Shown one piece after another: positions 31,089 through 38,860 of a DNA stretch of 51,679 bases. The stretch is from Acidobacteriota bacterium (GTDB lineage Bacteria > Acidobacteriota > Vicinamibacteria > Vicinamibacterales > 2-12-FULL-66-21), in NCBI GenBank assembly GCA_016184105.1, contig JACPDI010000017.1, forward strand, positions 31,187-82,865, given 5' to 3'. Position 1 is the first letter of the stretch, and the number at the start of each line of letters is the position of its first letter. The notes beneath the pieces were generated by a model, which was given only the letters and a program-made list of their open reading frames with translations, did not search any database and had not been told where the DNA came from. The position numbers and the translations under genes were made by a program.

Positions 31089-31150
31089 CGTTCTTCCCTT
31101 CTGCCTTTTCCTTGTGCCTTGTGCCTTGTGCCTTTTCCCTGTTGCCTTGC
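31089..31150. repeat. Heptanucleotide tandem repeat array (TTGTGCC type)
   Basis: Between the hydratase start and the dehydrogenase stop lie about eight 7-nt units (TTCTGCC, TTTTCC-, TTGTGCC three times, TTTTCCC, TTGCC). This is the same unit as in the arrays at 6499, 38763 and 51184. The array separates two genes that otherwise look co-transcribed. Confidence 0.65.
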
Positions 31151-31151
31151 A

Positions 31152-31997
31152 CTAGTACTCGTACACCCCTCGGCCGACCTTCCTTCCCAGACGGCCTGCC
31201 TTCACGTATTGCACGAGCAACGGACAGGGCCGGTACTTCTCGCCGAGGCTCCGGTGCAGGAACTCGAGGACGCTCAAGCGCGTGTCGAGGCCGACCAGAT
31301 CGACCAGTTCGAACGGGCCCAGGGGGTGGTTCAGCCCGAGCTTCAGCGCCTTGTCGATGTCGCGCGCCGACGCGATGCCTTCCTGCAGCATGTAGAACGC
31401 CTCGTTGCCAATCAGGGCATTCACGCGGCTCGTGACGAACCCGGGAGATTCGCGGATGACCACGGTCTCCTTGCCCATGCGCCTGGCGACGTCCTCGACG
31501 GCCTGCAGCGCCGCGTCAGACGTCTCGAGCGCCCGGACGATTTCAACGAGCTTCATCTTGTGAACCGGGTTGAAGAAATGCATCCCGGCGGCGCGCGCCG
31601 GGTTGCCGAGTGACCCGGCCATTTCCGTGATGCTCAGCGCCGAGGTATTGGTCGCGATGACCGCCCCGGCTGGCGCGAGCCGCTCGATCTGATGAAGCAG
31701 CTCGATCTTCAGATCGAGCCGCTCCGGCGCCGCCTCGATGACCATCGCCGCGCCGGCGAGCGCCTCGCCAAGATCGTTCGTGGTGCGCAGCCGGCCAAGC
31801 GTCGCATCGGCTTCGGCCCGCGAGACTTTGCCCAGCTCCACGCCTTTCGCGACGATGGCCTCGATGGCCGCGCGCGCCCTGTCGAGCATCGGGGCGGACA
31901 CGTCGTACAGCCGCGTCTCGAACCCCCCGGCCATCGCCGCATGCGCGATGCCGTGCCCCATCGTCCCCGCACCAATCACCGCGATCGCGTCGATCAT
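31152..31997 (-). CDS. 3-hydroxyacyl-CoA (3-hydroxybutyryl-CoA) dehydrogenase
   Basis: A 281-residue NAD-dependent dehydrogenase. The Rossmann motif is AVIGAGTMGHGIAHAAMAGG. Catalytic His and Asn lie in MHFFNPVHKMKLVEIV, and ESPGFVTSRVNALIGNEAFYML plus the GLNHPLGPFELVDLVGLD segment mark the C-terminal helical domain. The length equals the short PaaH/HbdH type rather than the fused FadB type. It oxidises 3-hydroxyacyl-CoA to 3-ketoacyl-CoA. The start overlaps the stop of the kynureninase-like gene (ATGA). A ketothiolase is not in the window. Confidence 0.95.
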   Translation of the reverse strand: MIDAIAVIGAGTMGHGIAHAAMAGGFETRLYDVSAPMLDRARAAIEAIVAKGVELGKVSRAEADATLGRLRTTNDLGEALAGAAMVIEAAPERLDLKIELLHQIERLAPAGAVIATNTSALSITEMAGSLGNPARAAGMHFFNPVHKMKLVEIVRALETSDAALQAVEDVARRMGKETVVIRESPGFVTSRVNALIGNEAFYMLQEGIASARDIDKALKLGLNHPLGPFELVDLVGLDTRLSVLEFLHRSLGEKYRPCPLLVQYVKAGRLGRKVGRGVYEY

Positions 31998-33169
31998 CCG
32001 CCCCCCTGCAGCTCGACCACCTCGTCCAGCACCTCCATCGCGTGCCGGACCTCGTCGCCGGTGTTGTAGAAATGCGGCGCGATCCGAATGCCGGCACCCG
32101 GCCGGTGGTCCACGATGACCTCGCGACGGATCAACTCCCGGGCGACGGCCTCTCCATTGGGAACGTCGAGCACCACCGTGCCGCCACGCCCGTCGTCATC
32201 GATGGGCGTGTTGATGCGCCAGCCGCGCGCCTGTGCGTGCTCGATGATGCCACGCGTGAGGCGCAGCGATTTCTCGCGGATGGCCGCCACGCCGACCTCG
32301 TTCACGATCCTGCAGCCTGCGCGCGCCGCGTAGAGCGCGGGCACGTTGGGCGTGCCGGATTGAAAGCGCTCGGCCGCGTCTGCCGCGTACTGCGTGGCGC
32401 CGGTGGCAAACGCGAACGGGCGCGCGTGCGCCGCCCAGCCGGTGATCGCGGGTTCCAGCTGTGGCGCCAGGTCCGGCCGGACGTAGAGATATCCGGCGCC
32501 AGGCCCGCCGCAGAGCCACTTCACCGAGCCGCCCACCGCGAAGTCCGCGCCGGCCGCGCCGATCGAAAGCGGCATGGCTCCGGCCGCCTGATAGACGTCG
32601 AGCACGACACGCGCGCCCACGCGGTGCGCCTTCTCGACGATCGCGGCGGCGTCCTGGATGCCGGCGCTCTTGAACAGGACCAGGGACGCGATGGCGAGCA
32701 CGGTCGAATCGTCAATCGCGTCGAGCGTGGCCTCGAGCGGCACGCGGATGCCATCCGGCGCCGCGACGTACTCGATCCGCGCGCCGTATCGCCGGAATCC
32801 CTCGAACAGGTACATGTTCGAGGGGAATTCCAGCTCGCTCATCACGATCTTCCGGCGTCGCCCGTCGTAGCTGTGACACGACGCGATGATGCTCTGCGCG
32901 ACCGTCACGTTCTGGTGCATCGAAATCGTGCCGGGTGCCACCCCCAGCAGCGGCGCGAGCAGGTCACCGGTCGTGCGTCCGATTTCCCACCAGCCCTCGT
33001 GCCACGCGCGCACCCCGCGGCGCCGCCATTCCGTTGCGAATGTCAACAGCTCCTGCTCTGCCGCGCGCGGCATCGCCCCGAGCGAATGGCTGACCAGGTA
33101 CGTACACGTCTCGAGGATGGGAAATTCGGGGCGCCAGCGGGCCAAGGGGTCGGAACATTCGGCGCTCAT
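31994..33169 (-). CDS. PLP-dependent aminotransferase class V, kynureninase-like
   Basis: A 391-residue fold-type I PLP enzyme. The Schiff-base Lys is in FAVGGSVKWLCGGPGAGYLYVRPD, the PLP-phosphate/Asp region in ARVVLDVYQAAGAMPL. The segments LEFPSNMYLFEGFRRYGA and ITGWAAHARPFAF are close to kynureninase signatures rather than to NifS/SufS, which would need a catalytic Cys loop that is not seen. Kynureninase cleaves kynurenine to anthranilate and alanine. No other tryptophan-catabolic gene is adjacent, so the reaction is uncertain. It heads an operon with the beta-oxidation genes. The ATG at 33169 is preferred; 9 upstream codons are open. Confidence 0.85.
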   Translation of the reverse strand: MSAECSDPLARWRPEFPILETCTYLVSHSLGAMPRAAEQELLTFATEWRRRGVRAWHEGWWEIGRTTGDLLAPLLGVAPGTISMHQNVTVAQSIIASCHSYDGRRRKIVMSELEFPSNMYLFEGFRRYGARIEYVAAPDGIRVPLEATLDAIDDSTVLAIASLVLFKSAGIQDAAAIVEKAHRVGARVVLDVYQAAGAMPLSIGAAGADFAVGGSVKWLCGGPGAGYLYVRPDLAPQLEPAITGWAAHARPFAFATGATQYAADAAERFQSGTPNVPALYAARAGCRIVNEVGVAAIREKSLRLTRGIIEHAQARGWRINTPIDDDGRGGTVVLDVPNGEAVARELIRREVIVDHRPGAGIRIAPHFYNTGDEVRHAMEVLDEVVELQGGG

Positions 33170-33179
33170 CGTGAGTCTT

Positions 33180-33197
33180 ATTCTATTCGGATACAAT
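33180..33197. promoter_or_regulatory. Overlapping divergent -10 elements
   Basis: On the minus strand TAGAAT (33185-33180) lies ten nucleotides before the ATG at 33169. On the plus strand TACAAT (33192-33197) lies 36 nt before the ATG at 33234 of the efflux operon. The two promoters run back to back and would interfere if both were active. Confidence 0.45.
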
Positions 33198-33233
33198 TAG
33201 ACGTTTCTGCCCAGTCCCACGGAGTCCGTTTAC

Positions 33234-34319
33234 ATGCCACGATGCACCTTTCCTTTTCTCCTCCTTCTGCTGGGCGCTGCCGGTTGCAGCGACGCGCCGC
33301 AGGCCGGAGGTCCCGGCGCGCCCGGCGGCGGAATGCCGCCGGCCGAGGTCAAGACGATGACGCTGGCGCCCAAGCCGGTGCCGCGCGCGTCAGAGTTTGT
33401 CGCCACGATCCAGTCGCGCGCCTCCACGACCATTCAGCCGCAGGTAGAGGGGCTCGTCACCCGGATCTTCGTCAAGTCGGGCGACCGCGTGCGCGTGGGA
33501 CAGCCGCTCGTCCAGATTGATCCCGACAGGCAGCAGGCCAGCGTCGGCAGCCTCGAAGCGTCGCGCGCGGCGCGCGAGGCGGATGTCGCCTACGCGAAGC
33601 AGCAGCTCGACCGGATGCAGAAGCTGTTCGACGCCGGCGCGGTCAGCCGGCAGGAGCTCGAGCAGGCGCAGACGGCCCACCAGACCGCGCAGGCGCAGCT
33701 CAACGCCATCCGGCAGCAGATCCGGCAGGGGCGCGTGGAGCTGCAGTATTACCGCGTCACGGCCCCGGCGGCCGGCGTCGTCGGCGACATCCCGGTTCGC
33801 ACGGGGGACCGCGTCACCCCGTCGACCGAGATCACCACCATCGACCAGGCGCAGGGCCTCGAGGTGTACATCAGCGTGCCGCTCGAGCAGGCGGGCGAGT
33901 TGCGCGTCGGCCTTCCCGTCGAACTGCTCGACTCGGACGGCAAGGTTCTGTCCGCGCATTCGATCACCTTCGTCGCGCCACGCGCCGACGATGCGACGCA
34001 GTCGGTGCTCGTCAAGGCGCAGCTCCGCGAACGCCCGCAGGGGTTTCGCGTGATGCAGTACGTCCGCGCGCGGATCGTGTGGAGCAACGCGCCGCAGCTG
34101 ACCGTGCCGGTCGTGGCGGTGAACCGGATGGCGGGCCAGTACTTCGTGTTCGTCGCCGAATCGGGCCAGCAGGGCACGGTCGCCCGGCAGAAGCCGGTCA
34201 CGGTGGGCGAGATCGTCGGCGACGACTACGTCGTGCGCGGCGGGCTCAAGCCCGGCGAGCGCGTGATCGTCTCCAACCTCCAGAAGATCGGCGACGGCGC
34301 GCCGGTCAAGCCGAGCTAA
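33234..34319 (+). CDS. RND efflux periplasmic adaptor (membrane fusion protein) lipoprotein
   Basis: A 361-residue lipoprotein (signal FPFLLLLLGAAGC, lipobox Cys). The hairpin adaptor layout is clear: first barrel-sandwich half (IQPQVEGLVTRIFVKSGDRVRVGQPLVQIDPD), an alpha-hairpin of about 80 residues (AKQQLDRMQKLFDAGAVSRQELEQAQ...), second lipoyl half (YRVTAPAAGVVGDIPVRTGDRV), then beta-barrel and membrane-proximal domains ending in KPGERVIVSNLQKIGDGAPV. It couples the inner-membrane pump to the TolC-like channel. The pump gene starts 7 nt downstream after AAAGGA. Confidence 0.95.
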   Translation: MPRCTFPFLLLLLGAAGCSDAPQAGGPGAPGGGMPPAEVKTMTLAPKPVPRASEFVATIQSRASTTIQPQVEGLVTRIFVKSGDRVRVGQPLVQIDPDRQQASVGSLEASRAAREADVAYAKQQLDRMQKLFDAGAVSRQELEQAQTAHQTAQAQLNAIRQQIRQGRVELQYYRVTAPAAGVVGDIPVRTGDRVTPSTEITTIDQAQGLEVYISVPLEQAGELRVGLPVELLDSDGKVLSAHSITFVAPRADDATQSVLVKAQLRERPQGFRVMQYVRARIVWSNAPQLTVPVVAVNRMAGQYFVFVAESGQQGTVARQKPVTVGEIVGDDYVVRGGLKPGERVIVSNLQKIGDGAPVKPS

Positions 34320-34326
34320 AGGACCC

Positions 34327-37300
34327 ATGTTCGTCGACACGTTCATTCGTCGTCCGATCCTCGCGAGCGTGTGCTCGCTGGTGATCGTCATCGTGGGCGT
34401 CCTGGCGATCCCGACCATGCCGGTCGCGCAGTATCCGGACGTGGCGCCGCCGCAGGTGAGCGTCACGACCTTCTACACCGGCGCAAACGCGGAGACCGTC
34501 GAGACCGCCGTCACGACCCCGCTCGAGCAGGCGATCAACGGCGTCGAGGGCATGCTCTACATGTCCTCGTCGAGCACCAACAGCGGGTTCTCGCAGATCA
34601 GCGTCGTCTTCGACGTCACGCGCGACCCGGACATCGCCGCGGTGGACGTGCAAAACCGCGTCAACCAGGCGATGGGACGGCTGCCCGCCGAAGTGCGGCA
34701 GACCGGCGTCACCGTCCAGAAGCAGTCGATGAATTTCATCATGGGCGTGGGCGTGTTCTCCGAGCGCGCCGAGTACGACACGCTCTTCATGTCGAACTAC
34801 CTCGACGTGTACGTGCGGGACGCGCTGAAGCGCGTCCCCGGCGTGGCCGACGCGATGATCTTCGGCGAGCGCAAGTACTCCATGCGACTGTGGCTCGACC
34901 CCGTGCGCCTGGCGGCGCGCCAGATCACGGCGGGAGACGTCGTCAGCGCACTGCGCGAGCAGAACGTGCAGGTGGCGGCCGGGAGCGTCGGCGATGCGCC
35001 GGCGCGCGAGGGGCAGACCTACCAGATCTCCGTGCGCGCCGCGGGGCGGCTGACCGAGCCGCGCGAGTTCGAGAACATCATCGTGAAGTCCGGCAAGGAT
35101 GCCTCGCTGATCCGGCTGAAGGACGTCGGCACCGCCGAGCTCGGGGCGGAAACCTATTCGTCCGTGCTGCGCTTCCACGGGTTCGAGGCGGTCGGCTTCG
35201 GCGTCATGGCGCTCCCCACGGCGAACGCGCTCGACGTGGAGCGCGGCGTCATCGCCGAGCTCGAGCGGCTGAAGCACAACTTCCCGCCGGGGATGCGTTA
35301 CGCGATCGCGTTCAACACGACCGAGTCGATGCTGGAGTCGATCACGGAGGTGGTCAAGACGCTCGTCGAGGCGATCATCCTCGTCATTCTCGTGATGTTC
35401 GTCTTCCTCCAGAGCTGGCGGGCGACGCTGATCCCGACGCTCACCATCCCGGTCTCCCTGGTCGGAACCTTCGCGTTCATCAAGCTGCTGGACTTCTCGA
35501 TCAACACGCTCACGCTGTTCGCCATCGTCCTGGCCACGGGCATCGTCGTCGACGATGCGATCGTGGTCATCGAGAACATCGAGCGTCATATCCACCAGTA
35601 CAGGAAAGGCGCCGCGCACGCAGCGTCGGACGCGATGAAGGAAGTCTTCGGCGCACTGATTGCGACCGCCCTCGTGCTCATCGCGGTGTTCGTGCCGGTC
35701 GGCTTCTTCCCGGGCACGACCGGGCGGCTCTACGCGCAGTTCGCACTCACGATCGCCTTCGCGGTCGGCATCTCCGCGTTCAACGCGCTGACGCTCACGC
35801 CCGCGCTCTCCGCGCTGCTGCTGCGCGGCGGCCGCGGCGTGGACCAGGGCAAAGGGCGCGTCTTCGGGCTCTTCGAATCGATCATCACGCGGGGCACCGA
35901 CATGTATGTCGGCGTGCTCCACCGGCTGCTGCGCGTCCGCTGGGCCGTCGTGGCCGCCTTCATCGTCGGGCTCGGCCTGACGTTCATGGCCTACCGGTGG
36001 GTGCCGCAGTCCTTCGTGCCCGAGGAAGACCAGGGGTGGTTCATCACCGTCGTGCAGGCCCCCGCGGGCTCGTCGCTGGAGTACACGAGCAACGTGATGA
36101 AGGAGGTCGAGCAGCTGCTGATGAAGACGCCCGAAGTGCGGACCGTGTTCACGGTCGTGGGCTTCAGCTTCGGCGGCGCCGCGCCCAACCAGGGCATCAT
36201 GTTCGTCCCGCTGAAGCCGTTCGACGAGCGCCCGGGAGAGGAGCACCGGCTGCAGGCGGTCCTGAACCGGTTGCGCGGTCCCCTGTTCGGCGTCCAGGGG
36301 GCGCTCGTGATCCCGTTCGCGCCGCCCGCCATCGAGGGGATCAACGCGTTCGGCGGGTTCACCTTCGAAGTGCTGGACCAGAGCGGCGGCGACATCAGCC
36401 GCCTGGCGCAGGCCACCTACGGCATCATCGGCGAGTCGATGAAATCGCCGCGCGTGGCCGGCCTCTTCAGCTCGTTTACCGCGAACGATCCGCAGCTGGC
36501 CGTGGACATCGACCGCGAGCGGGCGCGCAGCCTCGGCGTGCCGATCAGCGAAATCACGAGCGCGATGCAGATCTATCTGGGGTCCGCGTACGTCAACGAC
36601 TTCGACTTCAACAACCGGGCGTACCGCGTGTACGTGCAGGCCGACAAGGCATACCGGTCGGATCCCAAGGACCTGGGCCAGTACTACGCGCGCACCAACA
36701 ACGGGCAGATGGTGCCGCTCTCCAATCTCGTCCGCGTGCGCGAAACGACGGCACCCCAGGTGATCTCGCACTACAACCTGTTCCGGTCGGCAGAAATCAA
36801 CGGCGGCGCGGCGCCGGGCTTCAGCTCCGGGCAGGCGATCGAAGAGATGGAAGCGATCGCCGCTCGCGCCCTTCCCGACGGCTTCGGCTACGCCTGGTCG
36901 GGCCTGTCGCGCGAGGAGATCCAGGCGGGGCAGCAGTCCGTGTACATCTTTCTCATTGGGCTGCTCTTCGTCTACCTGACGCTCGCCGCGCAGTACGAAT
37001 CGCTCGTGCTGCCGTTCATCGTCATGCTGAGCGTCCCGCTCGCGGTGCTCGGGGCGTTGACATTCGTCGGCGTGCGCGGCCTGCAGAACGACATCTACGT
37101 CCAGATTGGCCTGGTCATGATGATCGGGCTCGCGGCGAAGAACGGCATCCTGATCGTGGAGTTCGCCGAGCAGCTGCGCGCCCGCGGCATGTCCATCGCC
37201 GAAGCGGCGGTGGAAGCCGCGCGGATCCGGCTGCGGCCCATTCTCATGACGTCGCTGGCCCTGATTCTCGGCGTCATGCCGCTCGTCTTCGCGTCGGGCG

Positions 37301-37473
37301 CCGGACAGGAAGGACGCCACTCGGTCGGCACCACCGTGTTCGGCGGGATGGTGTTCGCCACGTTTCTGAACGTCGCCATGATTCCGATCCTCTATGTCGT
37401 GGTTCAATCAATTCGGGGTGAGACGAAACGCGCCCACGATCTCGATGAGGCCGATGGAGGCGCGCATGCGTAG
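34327..37473 (+). CDS. RND multidrug efflux transporter, HAE1 (AcrB/MexB) family
   Basis: A 1048-residue inner-membrane proton antiporter, full length. It starts with the HAE1 hallmark MFVDTFIRRPILASVCSLVIVIVG. TM4 has the paired Asp of the proton relay (GIVVDDAIVVIENIERH) and TM10 the essential Lys (GLAAKNGILIVEFAEQLRARG). PISEITSAMQIYLGSAYVNDF and the docking-domain segments match the AcrB porter fold. Twelve transmembrane helices are expected. It expels drugs, dyes or detergents; the substrate cannot be predicted. The gene overlaps the outer-membrane channel gene by eight bases. Confidence 0.97.
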   Translation: MFVDTFIRRPILASVCSLVIVIVGVLAIPTMPVAQYPDVAPPQVSVTTFYTGANAETVETAVTTPLEQAINGVEGMLYMSSSSTNSGFSQISVVFDVTRDPDIAAVDVQNRVNQAMGRLPAEVRQTGVTVQKQSMNFIMGVGVFSERAEYDTLFMSNYLDVYVRDALKRVPGVADAMIFGERKYSMRLWLDPVRLAARQITAGDVVSALREQNVQVAAGSVGDAPAREGQTYQISVRAAGRLTEPREFENIIVKSGKDASLIRLKDVGTAELGAETYSSVLRFHGFEAVGFGVMALPTANALDVERGVIAELERLKHNFPPGMRYAIAFNTTESMLESITEVVKTLVEAIILVILVMFVFLQSWRATLIPTLTIPVSLVGTFAFIKLLDFSINTLTLFAIVLATGIVVDDAIVVIENIERHIHQYRKGAAHAASDAMKEVFGALIATALVLIAVFVPVGFFPGTTGRLYAQFALTIAFAVGISAFNALTLTPALSALLLRGGRGVDQGKGRVFGLFESIITRGTDMYVGVLHRLLRVRWAVVAAFIVGLGLTFMAYRWVPQSFVPEEDQGWFITVVQAPAGSSLEYTSNVMKEVEQLLMKTPEVRTVFTVVGFSFGGAAPNQGIMFVPLKPFDERPGEEHRLQAVLNRLRGPLFGVQGALVIPFAPPAIEGINAFGGFTFEVLDQSGGDISRLAQATYGIIGESMKSPRVAGLFSSFTANDPQLAVDIDRERARSLGVPISEITSAMQIYLGSAYVNDFDFNNRAYRVYVQADKAYRSDPKDLGQYYARTNNGQMVPLSNLVRVRETTAPQVISHYNLFRSAEINGGAAPGFSSGQAIEEMEAIAARALPDGFGYAWSGLSREEIQAGQQSVYIFLIGLLFVYLTLAAQYESLVLPFIVMLSVPLAVLGALTFVGVRGLQNDIYVQIGLVMMIGLAAKNGILIVEFAEQLRARGMSIAEAAVEAARIRLRPILMTSLALILGVMPLVFASGAGQEGRHSVGTTVFGGMVFATFLNVAMIPILYVVVQSIRGETKRAHDLDEADGGAHA

Positions 37474-38761
37474 GGCACCGGCGATCTCCGGCCTGGCATG
37501 GCTGATCGTGGCCGCGACGGCGCCGCCGGCCGCGGCGCAGCAGGCAGCGATGGATCGACTCACCTTCGACGAGGCGATCGAACGCGCCGTCACGCGCAAC
37601 CCGACCATCGAGCAGGCGGCGGCGGGCATCCTGCGCGCAGAGGCGCTCCTGCAGCAGGTGCGGTCGCTGTCCCTGCCCACCCTCGACGCGACGCTGACGA
37701 CGCGCACGATCGGTCCCGTGCAGAAGTTCGCGGGCGAATCCATCAATCCCCGGACACAGTTGACGACGTCCGCCGTCCTCGGTGTCCCCCTGCTGAGGCC
37801 GGCGCGGTGGGCGCTCCGCGCGCAGGCGCGGGACCAGGTGCTCGTCGCGCAACGAAGCGCGGCCGATGCGCGCCGCGAGATCGCGGTCGCCGCGGCACAG
37901 GCCTATCTCGCCATCATCACCCAGCGGCGCGTCGCCGAGTTGAACGAGCGCGCGCGCGACAACGCCCGCGCGCACTTCGATGACGCACACCAGCGGTACG
38001 AAGGGGGTCTGGGCAGCCGCCTGAACGCGCTGCGGGCGCAGCAGGAATTGTCTGCCGACGAAGCGCGCGTCGAAGATGCGCGCCTGGCGGTCCGGCGCGC
38101 GCAGGAGGCGCTGGGCGTGCTGGTGGCCGGGGATGGCCCTGTCGATGCAGCCGCCGAACCGGCGTTCGACATTCCGGCTGATGTCATCGCTCCGGCCGGG
38201 GCTCCGGCACCGCCGGCCATCGGCTCGCGGCCGGACGTTCGGCTCGCCGAGGCCCGCATTGCCGCAGCCGAGCGGGTCGTCGCCGATTCGTGGAAGGACT
38301 ATCTCCCGGAGCTCACCGGCGTCGTCAGCCCGCAGCTGCTGACGCCGTCCGGGCTGTTCTTCCCGACGCGAAGCTGGAGCGCCGCGCTGATCTTCTCGGC
38401 GCCGGTGCTCGAATTCGGCGAGCGCCGCGGGCTGAAGCGCGAGCGCCAGGCGCGGCTCGACATCGCGCGCGCCGACCGCACCGGAGTGGAGCGACAGGCG
38501 CGCGCGGAACTGCGCGCCGCGATCGAAGCCGTGCGCAGCACGGAGCGCGCCCTCGAGCGCACGCGCGCCGCGGCCGAACAGGCGAACGAGGTGGTGCGCA
38601 TCACCGTCATCGCCTTCCGGGCAGGCGCGACGACGAATATCGAGGTGATCGACGCCCAGCGAGGCGCGCGCGACGCCGAGACGGCCGCCGCAATCGCTGA
38701 AGACGCGCTGCGCCGCGCCAGGCTCGAGCTGCTCGTCGCGCTCGGGCGGTTTCCGCGGTGA
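37466..38761 (+). CDS. TolC-family outer-membrane efflux channel
   Basis: A 431-residue exported protein (signal ISGLAWLIVAATAPPAAAQ). It shows the twofold TolC repeat of long coiled helices (LTFDEAIERAVTRNPTIEQAAAGILRAEALLQQ; RPDVRLAEARIAAAERVVADSWKDYLPEL) and beta segments (FFPTRSWSAALIFSAPVLEFGERR). The C-terminal helix ends RLELLVALGRFPR. ATG 37466 follows GGAGG and overlaps the pump gene, so adaptor, pump and channel form a complete tripartite system from one operon. Confidence 0.93.
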   Translation: MRRAPAISGLAWLIVAATAPPAAAQQAAMDRLTFDEAIERAVTRNPTIEQAAAGILRAEALLQQVRSLSLPTLDATLTTRTIGPVQKFAGESINPRTQLTTSAVLGVPLLRPARWALRAQARDQVLVAQRSAADARREIAVAAAQAYLAIITQRRVAELNERARDNARAHFDDAHQRYEGGLGSRLNALRAQQELSADEARVEDARLAVRRAQEALGVLVAGDGPVDAAAEPAFDIPADVIAPAGAPAPPAIGSRPDVRLAEARIAAAERVVADSWKDYLPELTGVVSPQLLTPSGLFFPTRSWSAALIFSAPVLEFGERRGLKRERQARLDIARADRTGVERQARAELRAAIEAVRSTERALERTRAAAEQANEVVRITVIAFRAGATTNIEVIDAQRGARDAETAAAIAEDALRRARLELLVALGRFPR

Positions 38762-38762
38762 T

Positions 38763-38858
38763 CAGCAGGCACGAGGCACAAGGCTCAAGGGGGTCGTCCT
38801 GAAGCCAAATGCCTCGTGCCCGCTACCTCGTGTCTCGTGCCTCGTGCCTGACGCCTGA
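38763..38858. repeat. Intergenic repeats of the CTCGTGCC type, both orientations
   Basis: The whole gap between the channel gene and the ABC-F gene is repeat: GCACGAGGCACAAGG at its left and CTCGTGCCCGCTACCTCGTG and further TCGTGCC units at its right. The halves are complementary, so the stretch could fold into a loose hairpin and end transcription of the efflux operon. Confidence 0.6.
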
Positions 38859-38860
38859 GA

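Noticed and set aside
34306-37407. A 1033-codon antisense frame and a 1016-codon second plus-strand frame over the RND pump gene
   Set aside because: Both are His/Arg/Asp-rich mirror frames of the well-conserved AcrB-like protein and lack motifs, a signal sequence or hydrophobic segments.
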